This document shows positions 1 to 12,286 of a DNA stretch of 55,564 bases, in pieces. Position numbers and translations under genes: made by a program. The notes under the pieces are model-generated. The model saw only the letters and a list, made by a program, of their open reading frames with translations. It had not been told where the DNA came from and made no database searches. This DNA is from Brevundimonas sp. (GTDB lineage Bacteria; Pseudomonadota; Alphaproteobacteria; Caulobacterales; Caulobacteraceae). Where the stretch lies: the NCBI RefSeq assembly GCF_004210735.1, contig NZ_SDZL01000012.1, positions 1-55,564 on the forward strand, read 5' to 3'. Within the stretch, counting starts at the first letter, position 1. Every line of letters begins with the position of its first letter.

Positions 1-69
1 GTCTGGGCGTTTGTGATCCTGCTGGTCTTCACGGGCTGGCTGCCGCTGCCGACGGTGGGGCAGGCCTGA
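1..69 (+). CDS. C-terminal end of a small membrane protein (probably DUF1467 family)
   Basis: An open frame runs in from the window edge and stops with TGA at 67-69. The 22 visible residues are hydrophobic (VWAFVILLVFTGWLPLP) and end in a short polar tail, which looks like a last membrane helix. In many alphaproteobacteria the gene directly before proS encodes a two-helix DUF1467 protein ending this way. The family call is therefore an inference from position plus hydrophobicity; the start lies outside the window. Confidence 0.55.
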   Translation, partial: VWAFVILLVFTGWLPLPTVGQA

Positions 70-155
70 TCGTGCGAAAGGTGCGCGCGGCCTAGCTTTT
101 GTCCCCGCGCCCCGGCTAAACCTCTGGCCTAACCGCCTTTTGCCGAGAGTCCCCA

Positions 156-1472
156 ATGCGCCTGTCGCGCTATTTCCTGCCGACGCTGAAAGAAGCCCCC
201 TCTGACGCCCAGATCGTGTCGCACCAGCTGATGCTGCGCGCGGGCATGATCAAGCAGGAGGCCGCCGGCATCTATGCGTGGCTGCCACTGGGCCTGCGGG
301 TGCTGCGCAGGATCGAGAATATCGTGCGCGAGGAACAGGAGCGGGCAGGGGCTGTAGAGCTGCTGATGCCGACCCTGCAACTGGCCGACCTGTGGCGCGA
401 GAGCGGCCGTTATGACGCCTATGGCCCGGAGATGCTGCGCATCACCGACCGCCACGAGCGGGAACTTCTGTACGGCCCGACCAACGAGGAGATGATCACA
501 GACATCTTCCGGGCCTATGTGAAGAGCTACAAGGCGCTGCCGCTGAACCTCTTCCATATCCAATGGAAATTCCGTGACGAGCGTCGTCCGCGCTTTGGCG
601 TGATGCGCGGTCGCGAGTTCCTGATGAAGGACGCCTACTCGTTCGATCTGGACGAAGCATCGGCCCGAATTGCCTACAACCGCATGTTCGTGGCTTATCT
701 GAACACGTTCGCTCGCATGGGGCTGAAAGCTGTGCCGATGCGCGCGGACACCGGTCCGATCGGCGGCGACCTGAGCCACGAGTTTATTGTCTTGGCTGAA
801 ACCGGCGAGAGCGAGGTTTTCTGCGACCGCAAGCTGGTCGAGATGGCGCCGCCCGGACACGGCTTGGACGCCGAGGCGCTGCAGGGCGTGTTCGACGAAC
901 GCACGGCGCTCTATGCCGCGACCGAGGAAATGCACGATCAAGCCCAGTTCGAAACCCAGACCGCCGAGAGTGACCGCCTGTCGGCGCGCGGCATTGAGGT
1001 TGGCCACATCTTCTATTTCGGCACCAAATACTCGGTCCCGATGAAGGCCAGGGTGGCCGGGCCGGATGGTCAGGACACCGAGGTCCACATGGGCAGCTAT
1101 GGCGTCGGGGTGTCACGCCTGCTGGGCGCCATCATCGAGGCTAGCCACGACGCTGGAGGTATCATCTGGCCGGACGCCGTGGCGCCGTTCGACGTGGTCG
1201 TCATCAACCTGCGCGCCAGTGACGAGGCCGTCTCGGTCGCTTGCGAGGAAGCGGTGTTCAGGCTGGAAGCGGCAGGCAAGGATGTCCTGTACGACGACAC
1301 CGACGAACGGCCGGGCGGCAAATTCGCTACCGCAGACCTGATCGGCGTACCTTGGCAACTGACGATTGGACCCAAGGGCCTGGCTGATGGCGTCGTAGAG
1401 TTGAAACGCCGCGCCACCGGCGAGAAGCAGACCCTTCCGCTGGACGCGGCGATCGAGTTGCTGACGCAATGA
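156..1472 (+). CDS. proS: Prolyl-tRNA synthetase, short alphaproteobacterial form
   Basis: The 438-residue enzyme charges tRNA-Pro with proline in the cytoplasm. Class II signatures are visible: motif 2 with [17 protein letters not shown] near residues 140-160, motif 3 with [14 protein letters not shown] near 313-326, then an anticodon-binding domain to the end. At 438 residues it lacks the roughly 180-residue editing insert of the E. coli type ProS (about 570 residues), as is usual in alphaproteobacteria, so clearing of Ala-tRNA(Pro) would need a separate free-standing protein. The ATG at 156 follows a weak GAGAG ribosome site. Its stop overlaps the next start (ATGA at 1469-1472), implying coupled translation with the Lol genes. 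Confidence 0.97.
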   Translation: MRLSRYFLPTLKEAPSDAQIVSHQLMLRAGMIKQEAAGIYAWLPLGLRVLRRIENIVREEQERAGAVELLMPTLQLADLWRESGRYDAYGPEMLRITDRHERELLYGPTNEEMITDIFRAYVKSYKALPLNLFHIQWKFRDERRPRFGVMRGREFLMKDAYSFDLDEASARIAYNRMFVAYLNTFARMGLKAVPMRADTGPIGGDLSHEFIVLAETGESEVFCDRKLVEMAPPGHGLDAEALQGVFDERTALYAATEEMHDQAQFETQTAESDRLSARGIEVGHIFYFGTKYSVPMKARVAGPDGQDTEVHMGSYGVGVSRLLGAIIEASHDAGGIIWPDAVAPFDVVVINLRASDEAVSVACEEAVFRLEAAGKDVLYDDTDERPGGKFATADLIGVPWQLTIGPKGLADGVVELKRRATGEKQTLPLDAAIELLTQ

Positions 1473-2779
1473 GCGACGCCGCCGCGCCGTCCACGCCCCG
1501 TCCGGTGAAACCGGCCGGGCCATTCGCCCGGTGGGAGCTGGATCTGGCCCTGCGGTACCTTCGCGCCAAGCGCAAGGAGGGCGGCATCGCCCTGATCGCC
1601 ATCATCTCCTACGTCGCGATCGCCCTTGCGGTCATGGCGCTGATTACCGTGATGAGCATCATGGCCGGATTCCGCGCCGAACTGCTCAGCCGGATGCTGT
1701 CGTTCAATGGACACATGTATGTTTCGGGCGCGCCCCTGACAGCGCCCGATCGCGATGCGATCGTCAAGCGACTGCGCGACGTGCCGGGCGTCGTCAGCGT
1801 CACCCCGCTGGTCGAGGCCCAGAGCCTGCTGCGTGCGGGCGGTCAGACGACGGGAGCCATCGTCCGCGGGGTTCAGACCGGCGATCTGGAGTCGATGCAG
1901 TTCGTTTATCAAAGCCTCTCGGCCAAGGCCCGCACGGATTTCGGCAAGGGCGCCTATGGCGGTGATCGCGTCCTGATCGGCAAGGCTCTCGCGGAAAGCC
2001 TGGGCGTGAACGAGGGCGACCCCATCACCTTCTATTCCCCGACGGGCGCCGACAGCGCGTTCGGCAATCTGGGCGGGTTGGAGAAAACCTATTTTGTAGG
2101 CGGTGTCTTCAGCTCCGGCACGGCCGACTTCGACCGCAGCTTCATCTTCATGCCGCTGGAGCAGACCCAGTTGTTCTTCGGCAAGGAAGGACTGTGGGAT
2201 GTGATCGAGCTCAAGGTCGCCGAGCCGGATCAGGTTCAGAAATACCTTGAACCCGTGCATGCCGCGGCCGGTCCGGGCTCGCTGGTCACCGACTGGCGTA
2301 ATCGTCTGGCCGCCTTCTGGGGCGCGCTGAAGGTCGAGCGCGTGGCGATGAGCATCATCCTGGGTCTGGTCGTCGCCATCGCAGCGTTGAACATCATTAG
2401 CGGCATTGTCATGCTGGTGAAGAACAAGACGCGTGATATCGCCATCCTGCGCACCGTTGGCGCCAGCCGCGGATCGATGCTGAGAGTGTTCTTCCTGGCC
2501 GGCTCGATGATCGGCGTGGCGGGGACGGTGACAGGCCTGGTTCTGGGCCTGTTGTTCTGTCTGAACATCGGCGCGATCCAGCACTTCCTCGAGGGTCTGT
2601 TCGGCGTTCAACTGTTTAATGCCGACGTCTATATGCTGGAGGCCATTCCGGCGCTGGTGGATCCGGCGGACGTGACCTGGGTGGCCATCTGGTCGTTGTT
2701 CATGTCGTGCGTCGCCAGCCTGATTCCGTCGTGGCAGGCCGCCAGGCTCGATCCGGTGGAAGCCCTGCGATATGAGTAA
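1469..2779 (+). CDS. lolC: Lipoprotein-releasing ABC transporter permease (LolC/LolE family)
   Basis: The 436-residue inner-membrane permease works with LolD to extract outer-membrane lipoproteins from the inner membrane and pass them to LolA. A cytoplasmic N-terminus is followed by a first membrane helix near residues 45-70, a large periplasmic domain, then three helices in the C-terminal FtsX-like part (about 290-430). Many alphaproteobacteria have a single permease in place of the LolC/LolE pair, and only one is present here, so it probably acts as a homodimer; the symbol is by convention. It overlaps proS by 4 nt and lolD by 8 nt, so the three genes form one operon. Confidence 0.93.
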   Translation: MSDAAAPSTPRPVKPAGPFARWELDLALRYLRAKRKEGGIALIAIISYVAIALAVMALITVMSIMAGFRAELLSRMLSFNGHMYVSGAPLTAPDRDAIVKRLRDVPGVVSVTPLVEAQSLLRAGGQTTGAIVRGVQTGDLESMQFVYQSLSAKARTDFGKGAYGGDRVLIGKALAESLGVNEGDPITFYSPTGADSAFGNLGGLEKTYFVGGVFSSGTADFDRSFIFMPLEQTQLFFGKEGLWDVIELKVAEPDQVQKYLEPVHAAAGPGSLVTDWRNRLAAFWGALKVERVAMSIILGLVVAIAALNIISGIVMLVKNKTRDIAILRTVGASRGSMLRVFFLAGSMIGVAGTVTGLVLGLLFCLNIGAIQHFLEGLFGVQLFNADVYMLEAIPALVDPADVTWVAIWSLFMSCVASLIPSWQAARLDPVEALRYE

Positions 2780-3515
2780 GATGCCCCGGAAATCAAAGAT
2801 CGCAACCCAAGTTGACGGCGCGCCGACCCTGTCGCTGCGGGGCGTAACGCGCACCTATCCGACCGCTCAGGGTGGTCTGACTGTCCTGAAAGGCGTCGAT
2901 CTGGACGTCATGCCGGGCGAGGTCGTCGGCTTGATCGGCCCGTCCGGATCGGGGAAGTCGTCTCTTCTGCACGCCGCCGGTCTCCTGGAGCATCCGACGA
3001 GTGGACGGGTGCTCATAGATGGTCAGGACGTGGCCGATCTGGACGAAGGCGCACGCACGCGCCTGCGCCTGTCGCGCATCGGATTCGTCTACCAGTTTCA
3101 CCACTTGCTGCCGGAATTCGACGCCTGCGATAACGTCGCTCTGCCGATGCGTATCGCAGGCGTAAGGCACGCTGAAGCGCGGCGTCTCGCTGAACAGATG
3201 CTGACGTCCCTAGGCCTTGGCGATCGCGTGACTCATCAGCCGGGGCAGCTTTCTGGCGGCGAGCAGCAGCGTGTCGCCATCGCGCGCGCCCTGGCCAACA
3301 GCCCGCGCCTGCTACTGGCCGATGAGCCGACCGGCAACCTGGATCCGGCCACTAGTCAGGCGGTGTTTGAAAGCTTGCGCGCCCACGCCAAGTCCACGGG
3401 CGTGGCGGCCTTGATCGCCACGCACAACATGGAACTGGCCGGCCATATGGACCGCGTCTTCGCCATCAAGGACGGCCATCTCGAAGAGCGAGCGCCAGAG
3501 AGCCACGCCTATTGA
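2772..3515 (+). CDS. lolD: Lipoprotein-releasing ABC transporter ATPase
   Basis: The 247-residue ATPase powers the Lol exporter. Walker A (GPSGSGKS, residues 56-63), the ABC signature (LSGGEQQR, about 160-167) and Walker B ([12 protein letters not shown], about 180-191) are all intact, and the GNLD after Walker B is typical of the LolD/FtsE/MacB group. The start lies 8 nt inside lolC, so translation is coupled. It is the last gene of the proS-lolC-lolD run; no clear hairpin-plus-T-tract terminator follows. Confidence 0.95.
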   Translation: MSKMPRKSKIATQVDGAPTLSLRGVTRTYPTAQGGLTVLKGVDLDVMPGEVVGLIGPSGSGKSSLLHAAGLLEHPTSGRVLIDGQDVADLDEGARTRLRLSRIGFVYQFHHLLPEFDACDNVALPMRIAGVRHAEARRLAEQMLTSLGLGDRVTHQPGQLSGGEQQRVAIARALANSPRLLLADEPTGNLDPATSQAVFESLRAHAKSTGVAALIATHNMELAGHMDRVFAIKDGHLEERAPESHAY

Positions 3516-3800
3516 AGCTTGGCCGTTTGAGCGGACTCATAAAGTCCAGTTAGCGGTTGGGCGTGCTGATCCTGATCATCAAAAGCTGGCCGCAGTACGA
3601 AGGCACCCGCTCCTTTGTGGATTGACGGGGGACGCCATGCGGCGGGCGAACCGGCGCCGGATGACCCCGACTTCGACGCATACACCGCTCGCCCGATTCC
3701 ACTTGTCTGGTCTGGAACGCGCCACCGGCCAGACATTCCATGGGCAGACGCTCCGGCGGCATGGGCGCTACCGATTAGTGCTTGCCGTGTCGCAAGCGAC
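3516..3800 (+). other. Gene-poor interval between lolD and the SOS promoter
   Basis: About 285 nt with no gene I can support. Open frames exist here (for example a GTG-initiated one from 3615 to 3845) but they lack a ribosome site, have no recognisable motifs, and that one would run across the LexA box. Composition is less GC-rich than the flanking genes. I see no tRNA, repeat or strong terminator. It may be decayed sequence or lolD 3' untranslated RNA. Confidence 0.5.
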
Positions 3801-3829
3801 TTGACGCGAACGAATGCAGAACATAGAAC
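3801..3829 (+). promoter_or_regulatory. SOS promoter with embedded LexA box, upstream of the SidA-like gene
   Basis: A -35 TTGACG (3801-3806) and a -10 TAGAAC (3824-3829) are 17 nt apart, ideal for the housekeeping sigma factor. Between them lies GAAC-GAATGCA-GAAC at 3808-3822, an exact match to the alphaproteobacterial LexA operator GAAC-N7-GAAC. Bound LexA would sit between the two promoter elements and block polymerase. A third GAAC is part of the -10. The only gene positioned to use it is the small gene at 3862. Confidence 0.85.
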
Positions 3830-3861
3830 ATACAGGGAACGATGACTTTGGGAGAGCTGTC

Positions 3862-3957
3862 ATGCCGCGTGTGTTTAGGGACTTGCTGTCGCTGGCTTCG
3901 TGTGGCGGCTTTGTCTGGATGGTCTGGCAGGTGGCCTTGATGTCTGCTCCCGTTTAG
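3862..3957 (+). CDS. sidA: SidA-like SOS-induced single-helix membrane microprotein
   Basis: The 31-residue frame starts at an ATG five nt after a strong GGGAGAG ribosome site and ends at TAG 3955-3957. It has a basic N-terminus (MPRVFRDLLSL) and a hydrophobic stretch from about residue 13 to 28 (GGFVWMVWQVALM), which fits one inner-membrane helix. The promoter upstream carries a perfect LexA box. In Caulobacter crescentus SidA is a 29-residue, LexA-controlled inner-membrane protein that stops division by binding FtsW/FtsN, and as I recall its gene also lies beside dnaE. Size, topology, SOS control and position all agree. Orthology is an inference: no alignment was run and function is untested here. 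Confidence 0.8.
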   Translation: MPRVFRDLLSLASCGGFVWMVWQVALMSAPV

Positions 3958-4039
3958 ATTTAGGCGGGGAGTTGAGGGCAGCGGCCTATCCACAAGCGCT
4001 GGTCTTAGGTGATGCTTTCAGGTGTCGCTGTCCGGTCTG

Positions 4040-4055
4040 ATGTGAGACTTCACAT
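4040..4055. repeat. Perfect inverted repeat upstream of dnaE
   Basis: ATGTGA-GACT-TCACAT is a perfect 6-nt dyad about 40-55 nt before the dnaE start. It resembles a CRP/FNR-type operator (TGTGA...TCACA) but has a 4-nt spacer where CRP sites have 6, so it may be a different operator or a small RNA hairpin in the dnaE leader. Confidence 0.4.
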
Positions 4056-4096
4056 GAGCGCTCGCTGGGCATTTGCTCTAGGCGAGAGCGGATGGA

Positions 4097-7551
<3,455 letters not shown>

Positions 7552-7552
<1 letters not shown>

Positions 7553-7911
7553 TGAGCGAGACGAAAACCCATACGGGGTCGTGCCACTGCGGGGCCGTGA
7601 CCTATGAAGTCGATACCGGGCTGGATGGCCTGATCGAATGCAACTGTTCGCACTGTTATCGGAAGGGGTTTGTTCTGGCCTTCTCGCCGCGCAGCGCATT
7701 CCGGCTGACGGCGGGCGAGGATGCAACCACCAGCTATTTCTTCAACCAGCACAAGATCGATCACCGATTCTGCAAAACCTGCGGCGTTCAGCCGTTCGGT
7801 TATGGCGTGGCCCCTGACGGATCCGACGTCGCGGCGATCAATGTGCGCACCCTGACTGATATCGAGCCCTGGGGCTGGACCGCGCAACGCGTGGATGGGC
7901 GAAGCTTCTAG
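7552..7911 (+). CDS. GFA-family (glutathione-dependent formaldehyde-activating-like) protein
   Basis: A 119-residue CENP-V/GFA-fold protein. The zinc-binding cysteine pattern is clear: [12 protein letters not shown] near the start, [11 protein letters not shown] in the middle and [13 protein letters not shown] in the second half. The founding member was reported to help glutathione react with formaldehyde, but that role is disputed and most family members have no proven substrate. ATG 7552 overlaps the dnaE stop by one base, so it is translated with dnaE. A GTG directly before it (7549) is a less likely start. Confidence 0.88.
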
Positions 7912-7920
7912 CCGTTCCGC

Positions 7921-7949
7921 TTGCCTTTCGGGGCTATCCCGACTACATG
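7921..7949 (+). promoter_or_regulatory. Candidate rpsB promoter
   Basis: TTGCCT (7921-7926), a 17-nt spacer and TACATG (7944-7949) form a plausible housekeeping promoter just after the GFA gene stop. Transcription from about 7956 would give a leader of about 120 nt before rpsB. Confidence 0.5.
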
Positions 7950-7955
7950 GCGCGC

Positions 7956-8074
7956 GCACTTCGCAACGCAGGCGTGGCGCATTCCGGGGAGACATCCCGG
8001 TCTGCTCCGTTCCGAGGGCCTTCAAAAGCCTTTATCGCCTGCGCCACGCTGATCGGAAAAAGGACAAGACGATC
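7956..8074 (+). promoter_or_regulatory. Structured 5' leader of rpsB
   Basis: The predicted rpsB leader contains the hairpin CCGGG-GAGACAT-CCCGG (7984-8000) and a weaker one around 8015-8030 (GGCCTT/AAGCC), then the ribosome site AAAAAGGA. Protein S2 represses its own rpsB-tsf message through the 5' leader in E. coli, so a similar control here is possible. The link is inference only. Confidence 0.35.
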
Positions 8075-8986
8075 ATGGCTCTGCCTGAATTCTCCATGCG
8101 CACCCTGCTGGAAGCCGGCGCTCACTTCGGTCACCAGACGCACCGCTGGAATCCGAAGATGGACCGCTACATCTTCGGCTCGCGCTCGAACATCCACATC
8201 ATCGACCTGTCGCAGACGATGCCGCTGTTCCACCAGGCTCTGGTGGCCGTGCGTGAAGTCGCCGCCAAGGGCGGTCGCGTGCTGTTCGTCGGCACCAAGC
8301 GCCAGGCCGCGGATCCCGTGGCTGAAGCCGCCAAGCGCTGCGCGCAATACTACATGAACAACCGCTGGCTCGGCGGCACCCTGACCAACTGGCGCACCGT
8401 GTCGGGCTCGATCGCTCGCCTGCGCGAGTTGGAAGGTGTTCTGGAAGGTAACGGCGAAGGCCGTAACAAGAAGGAACTGCTGACCCTCCAACGCGAGAAG
8501 GACAAGCTGGAGCTGTCGCTGGGCGGCATCAAGGACATGGGTTCGATTCCGGACATCATGTTCGTGATCGACACCAACAAGGAAGCGATCGCGATCCAGG
8601 AAGCTCGCAAGCTGAACATCCCGATCATCGCCATCCTGGACACCAACTCGGACCCCGACGGCATCACCTATCCGGTCCCCGGCAACGACGACGCCGCTCG
8701 CGCCATCCAGACCTACTGCGACCTGATTGCCGACGCCGTTCTGGACGGTCTGGCCGCCGGCGCTTCGGCGTCGGGCGTGGACCTGGGCGCTTCGGAAACT
8801 CCGGTCGAGCCGATGCTGCGTGAAGCCTCGGCCCCGAAGGCTGAAGCCGAAGCCGCTCCGGCCGGCACGGAAGCTGTCGCTGCCGAGCTGGAAGCCGCCG
8901 CTGCCCCGGCCGTTGCCGACGAAGCTGCCCAGGAAGCGACTTCGGAAGCCAACGACGCCGTCGAAACCGAGAAGGCTGCGGTCTGA
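8075..8986 (+). CDS. rpsB: 30S ribosomal protein S2
   Basis: A 303-residue small-subunit protein that joins late in 30S assembly. The start [20 protein letters not shown] is diagnostic of S2. The first about 240 residues are the conserved core; the rest is an Ala/Glu-rich, low-complexity tail of roughly 60 residues, absent from E. coli S2 (about 240 residues) but common in alphaproteobacteria. The frame stays open upstream to 7895, but that extension crosses the promoter, and only ATG 8075 has a ribosome site (AAAGGA) at a fitting distance. Confidence 0.98.
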   Translation: MALPEFSMRTLLEAGAHFGHQTHRWNPKMDRYIFGSRSNIHIIDLSQTMPLFHQALVAVREVAAKGGRVLFVGTKRQAADPVAEAAKRCAQYYMNNRWLGGTLTNWRTVSGSIARLRELEGVLEGNGEGRNKKELLTLQREKDKLELSLGGIKDMGSIPDIMFVIDTNKEAIAIQEARKLNIPIIAILDTNSDPDGITYPVPGNDDAARAIQTYCDLIADAVLDGLAAGASASGVDLGASETPVEPMLREASAPKAEAEAAPAGTEAVAAELEAAAAPAVADEAAQEATSEANDAVETEKAAV

Positions 8987-8994
8987 GGATCGCA

Positions 8995-9016
8995 ACGACC
9001 TTCCTTTGAAGGTCGT
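8995..9016 (+). repeat. Stem-loop in the rpsB-tsf spacer (first of two)
   Basis: ACGACCTTC-CTTT-GAAGGTCGT is a perfect 9-bp stem with a 4-nt loop, 9 nt after the rpsB stop. No T-run follows, so it is not a standard terminator; it could be a processing site or a 3' stabiliser. Confidence 0.7.
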
Positions 9017-9031
9017 ACGTCGAACTGACAT

Positions 9032-9056
9032 ACGGCCGGGCTAATCACCCGGCCGT
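9032..9056 (+). repeat. Stem-loop in the rpsB-tsf spacer (second of two)
   Basis: ACGGCCGGG-CTAATCA-CCCGGCCGT is a perfect 9-bp GC-rich stem with a 7-nt loop, ending 33 nt before tsf. It is followed by TCCCGCATACG and not by a T-run. With the first hairpin it could act as a partial attenuator setting the S2 to EF-Ts ratio. Confidence 0.7.
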
Positions 9057-9089
9057 TCCCGCATACGCAATACCCCCAAGGAGAAGAAC

Positions 9090-10031
9090 ATGGCCGAGAT
9101 CACTGCCGCCCTCGTGAAGGAACTTCGCGAGCGTTCGGGCGTCGGCATGATGGACTGCAAGAAGGCGCTGGTTGAGAACAACGGCGACATCGATGCGGCT
9201 ATCGACTGGCTGCGCGCCAAAGGCCTGTCCAAGGCCGCCAAGAAGGCTGACCGCGTCGCCGCTGAAGGTCTGGTCGCCGTCGCTTCGCGCGAAGACGGCG
9301 CCGGTGAAGTCGCCGCCGCGATCGAGTTCAACGCGGAAACCGACTTTGTCGCCCGCAACGACCTGTTCCAGAACGCCGCCAAGCAGTTCGCCGCTGTGGC
9401 CCTGCATCATGACACCGTCGAGGCCGTGAACGCCGCGACGCTGGAAAACGGCAAGACCGTTCAGGACGAAGTGACCCACCTGGTCGCCACCATCGGCGAG
9501 AACATGCAGGTGCGTCGCGCCGCCCGTCTGGCCGTCTCGCAGGGCGTGGTTTCGTCCTACGTCCACAACGCGGTGTCGCCGGGCGTTGGCCGCATCGGCG
9601 TGCTGGTCGCTCTGGAAGGCGAGGGTGACAAGGTCGCCCTGCGCGAACTGGGCCGCAAGATCGCCATGCACGTCGCCGCCACGGCGCCGCTGTCGCTGAA
9701 CACGGACGACCTGGATCCGGCCGCGATCGAAAAGGAACGCGCCGTGCTGATCGAGAAGGCCAAGGAAGAAGGCCGTCCCGAGAACATGATCGAAAAGATC
9801 GTCGAGGGTCAGATCAACAAGTTCCAGAAGGACGTGGTGCTGTCCAAGCAGCCGTTCGTCATGGATCCCGACGTGACCATCGAACAACTGGTCGCCAACT
9901 CGGCCAAGGAACTTGGCTCCTCGAACCTGCATCTGGCCGGTTTCGTCCGCCTGGCGCTGGGCGAGGGTGTCGAAAAGGTCGAGGGTCCGGACTTCGCTTC
10001 GGAAGTCGCCTCGATGACCGGCGGCAACTAA
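9090..10031 (+). CDS. tsf: Translation elongation factor Ts
   Basis: The 313-residue nucleotide-exchange factor that recycles EF-Tu-GDP. The N-terminal UBA-like domain begins [20 protein letters not shown] and includes the conserved CKKAL; the core TDFVARN motif contacts the EF-Tu nucleotide site. An optimal AAGGAGAAG ribosome site precedes ATG 9090. It follows rpsB as in most bacteria and is closed by a strong terminator. Confidence 0.98.
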   Translation: MAEITAALVKELRERSGVGMMDCKKALVENNGDIDAAIDWLRAKGLSKAAKKADRVAAEGLVAVASREDGAGEVAAAIEFNAETDFVARNDLFQNAAKQFAAVALHHDTVEAVNAATLENGKTVQDEVTHLVATIGENMQVRRAARLAVSQGVVSSYVHNAVSPGVGRIGVLVALEGEGDKVALRELGRKIAMHVAATAPLSLNTDDLDPAAIEKERAVLIEKAKEEGRPENMIEKIVEGQINKFQKDVVLSKQPFVMDPDVTIEQLVANSAKELGSSNLHLAGFVRLALGEGVEKVEGPDFASEVASMTGGN

Positions 10032-10042
10032 GCTGTGAATTT

Positions 10043-10070
10043 CCCCGCTCAGGCGGGGAGATTTTTCTTT
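10043..10070 (+). terminator. Rho-independent terminator after tsf
   Basis: CCCCGC-TCAG-GCGGGG (10043-10058), a perfect 6-bp GC stem with a tetraloop, followed by AGATTTTTCTTT. It ends the rpsB-tsf transcript. Confidence 0.9.
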
Positions 10071-10086
10071 CAGGGCGCGTTCGGCT

Positions 10087-10116
10087 TTGATGGCCGGCGC
10101 GCCCTTCGTCTATGAT
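10087..10116 (+). promoter_or_regulatory. Candidate pyrH promoter
   Basis: TTGATG (10087-10092), an 18-nt spacer and TATGAT (10111-10116), a near-consensus -10. It lies directly behind the tsf terminator, as expected for a new transcription unit. It also shows that the ATG at 10112, inside the -10, cannot be the pyrH start. Confidence 0.65.
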
Positions 10117-10162
10117 CGGCTGCCCGATTCCGGGTGTGCCCAGTTTCGCCAATGGATTCCGC

Positions 10163-10906
10163 ATGCCCGACGCTGACCCCGCCTTCCGCTACAAACGTGT
10201 CCTGCTCAAGGTTTCGGGCGAGGTGCTGATGGGCGATCAGGCCTATGGCGTCGATATGAAGACGGTCGATGTCGTGGCTCAGGCGGTCGCCCGTGTGGCG
10301 CGCGAAGGGGTCGAGATCTGCCTGGTCATCGGCGGTGGCAATATCTTCCGTGGTCTGTCGAAGGCCGCCGAGGGGATGGAGCGCGCCACGGCCGACTATA
10401 TGGGCATGCTGGCGACCATCATGAACGCCCTGGCCATGCAGGCGGCGCTGGAGAAGATCGGCGTCGATACGCGGGTGCAGAGCGCCATTCCGATGGCCGC
10501 CATCGCCGAGCCCTACATCCGGCGCCGCGCCCTGCGGCATCTGGAAAAGGGTCGGGTCGTCATCTTCGCCGCCGGCGTGGGCGCGCCCTTCTTCACGACC
10601 GATTCAGGCGCCGCGCTGCGGGCCGCCGAAATGGGCTGTGACGCCCTGTTGAAGGGCACCAGCGTCGACGGCGTCTATTCCGCCGACCCCAAGAAGGATT
10701 CGACCGCTACCCGCTATGAGCGCCTGACCTATCAGGACGTGCTGGCCAAGGATTTGCGCGTCATGGACGCGTCGGCCATCGCCTTGATGCGCGACAGCGG
10801 TATTCCGATCGTGGTCTTCTCGATCCGCGAGGATGACTCGCTGAGGAAGACTCTGATGGGCGAAGGCACCTATACCGTTATCAGCAACGACAAGACCGCC
10901 GGCTGA
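10163..10906 (+). CDS. pyrH: Uridylate kinase (UMP kinase)
   Basis: The 247-residue hexameric kinase converts UMP to UDP in pyrimidine nucleotide synthesis. The amino-acid-kinase fold is evident: [15 protein letters not shown] at the nucleotide-binding N-terminus, [12 protein letters not shown], and the [18 protein letters not shown] acceptor region. ATG 10163 gives [16 protein letters not shown], the usual length; the frame is open back to 10112 but that codon lies in the promoter -10. It heads the pyrH-frr-uppS-cdsA-dxr run. Confidence 0.96.
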   Translation: MPDADPAFRYKRVLLKVSGEVLMGDQAYGVDMKTVDVVAQAVARVAREGVEICLVIGGGNIFRGLSKAAEGMERATADYMGMLATIMNALAMQAALEKIGVDTRVQSAIPMAAIAEPYIRRRALRHLEKGRVVIFAAGVGAPFFTTDSGAALRAAEMGCDALLKGTSVDGVYSADPKKDSTATRYERLTYQDVLAKDLRVMDASAIALMRDSGIPIVVFSIREDDSLRKTLMGEGTYTVISNDKTAG

Positions 10907-10942
10907 CCGCCAGGCGATCCCAGGACTATCGAGGAAAAGGCC

Positions 10943-11500
10943 ATGGCCAAGCCCGAACTGAGCACCTACCGCGACCGCATGGACAAGGCTGTCGCCGCCC
11001 TGAAAGAGGAATTCGGCGGTCTGCGCACCGGGCGCGCCAACGCCGGTCTGCTGGATCCGGTACAGGTGGAGGCCTATGGCTCGACCTCACCGCTCAACGC
11101 CGTAGCGGCCATCAGCGTGCCCGAGCCGCGCATGATTTCGGTCAGCGTGTGGGACAAGGGCATGGTGGTCGCGGTCGAAAAGGCGATCCGCGCCGCCGGT
11201 CTGGGCTTGAACCCGATCGTGGACGGTCAGACGCTGCGGGTTCCGATCCCGCCCCTGACCGAGGAGCGCCGCAAGGATCTGGCCAAGCTGGCCGGCAAAT
11301 ACGCCGAGCAGCAGAAGATCGCCGTGCGCAACGTTCGCCGCGACGCCAATGACGACCTCAAGAAGGCCGAAAAGGCGGGCGATATCAGCCAGGACGAACA
11401 GAAGAAGATGGAGACCGAGGTCCAGAAGGACACGGACGCCGCCATCAAGCGCATCGACGAGGCCTTGAAGGTCAAGGAAGTCGAGATCATGCAGGTCTGA
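10943..11500 (+). CDS. frr: Ribosome recycling factor
   Basis: The 185-residue tRNA-mimic splits post-termination ribosomes together with EF-G. Family signatures include the [15 protein letters not shown] segment near residues 24-38 and the coiled-coil C-terminal half ([20 protein letters not shown]). Length is exactly usual. A GAGGAAAAGG ribosome site precedes ATG 10943. It sits 36 nt after pyrH, a near-universal pairing. Confidence 0.98.
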   Translation: MAKPELSTYRDRMDKAVAALKEEFGGLRTGRANAGLLDPVQVEAYGSTSPLNAVAAISVPEPRMISVSVWDKGMVVAVEKAIRAAGLGLNPIVDGQTLRVPIPPLTEERRKDLAKLAGKYAEQQKIAVRNVRRDANDDLKKAEKAGDISQDEQKKMETEVQKDTDAAIKRIDEALKVKEVEIMQV

Positions 11501-11533
11501 GGCGGCACTCCGCCCGGAAGGAATCTACTCGAC

Positions 11534-12286
11534 ATGACGGTCGATCCCGCCGTTTCCAATACCGCTGACGGGCCCCGGCACGTCGCGCTCATCATGGACG
11601 GAAACGGACGCTGGGCGCAGCGCCGGGGTCTTGCGCGCGCGGTGGGTCACCGCGAGGGCGTGCAGGCGTTGAAGCGGACGGTTGAAGCGGCGCCTGATCT
11701 GGGAATCCGTTGCCTGACTGTCTTCGGCTTCTCGACCGAGAATTGGCGCCGGCCGGCAGACGAAGTTTCGGATCTGATGGGTCTGGTTCGGGCCTATGTG
11801 AAAAGTGATCTGACGCGATTGGCGCGTGGCGGCGTGCGGCTGAAGGTGCTGGGTTTGCGCGAAGGCGTGCCCGTGGATATCGCCGGCCTGATCGACAAGG
11901 CCGAGGCGGATACGGCGCACAACGACCGCTTCCTGCTTCAGGTGGCGTTCAACTATGGCGGCCGGGCCGACATCGTCCACGCGGCGCAACGTCATTTCGA
12001 GCGCGTGCAGGCCGGAGAGGCGAGCGGGCCTTTGACGGAGGCTCTTCTGGAGACGGGGCTATCCACGGCCGGTGCGCCGCCGCTGGACCTGATCGTCAGG
12101 ACGTCCGGCGAGGTCCGTCTGTCCAATTTCATGCTGTGGGAAGCCGCTTACGCCGAACTGGTGTTCCAGGACATCCTGTGGCCCGACTACGGCCGTGACG
12201 CGCTGGCCGAGGCCGTGGCCCAGTATCACGAACGGAACCGCCGTTTCGGCGGAGTGGATTTGACGCCGGAGCTGGTAGCGGGATGA
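11534..12286 (+). CDS. uppS: Undecaprenyl diphosphate synthase
   Basis: The 250-residue cis-prenyltransferase adds isopentenyl units to farnesyl diphosphate to make the C55 lipid carrier for peptidoglycan and polysaccharide assembly. Seen: the IMDGNGRWAQRRG motif with the catalytic Asp, GHREGV, FGFSTENW, and the C-terminal RTSGEVRLSNFMLWE substrate-binding stretch. An AAGGAATC ribosome site precedes ATG 11534. The stop overlaps the cdsA start. Confidence 0.97.
   Translation: MTVDPAVSNTADGPRHVALIMDGNGRWAQRRGLARAVGHREGVQALKRTVEAAPDLGIRCLTVFGFSTENWRRPADEVSDLMGLVRAYVKSDLTRLARGGVRLKVLGLREGVPVDIAGLIDKAEADTAHNDRFLLQVAFNYGGRADIVHAAQRHFERVQAGEASGPLTEALLETGLSTAGAPPLDLIVRTSGEVRLSNFMLWEAAYAELVFQDILWPDYGRDALAEAVAQYHERNRRFGGVDLTPELVAG

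Noticed and set aside
129..1088. Long minus-strand open frame opposite proS
   Set aside because: A shadow of the highly GC-rich proS codons; no ribosome site and no recognisable domain.
1097..2854. 585-codon minus-strand frame opposite lolC
   Set aside because: Runs antisense through a clear permease gene; His/Asp/Gln/Arg-rich composition is typical of reverse-frame artefacts.
3615..3845. Possible gene with GTG start across the SOS promoter
   Set aside because: It would cover the LexA box and -10; no ribosome site, no motifs.
3842..3943. Alternative small frame starting at ATG 3842
   Set aside because: Lacks a ribosome site, is Cys/Trp/Arg-rich and would be in a different frame from the well-preceded ATG 3862.
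7895..8074. N-terminal extension of ribosomal protein S2
   Set aside because: Crosses the likely promoter and leader; S2 family start is at 8075.
10112..10162. 17-residue extension of PyrH
   Set aside because: Its ATG overlaps the TATGAT -10 element, so it cannot be in the mRNA.
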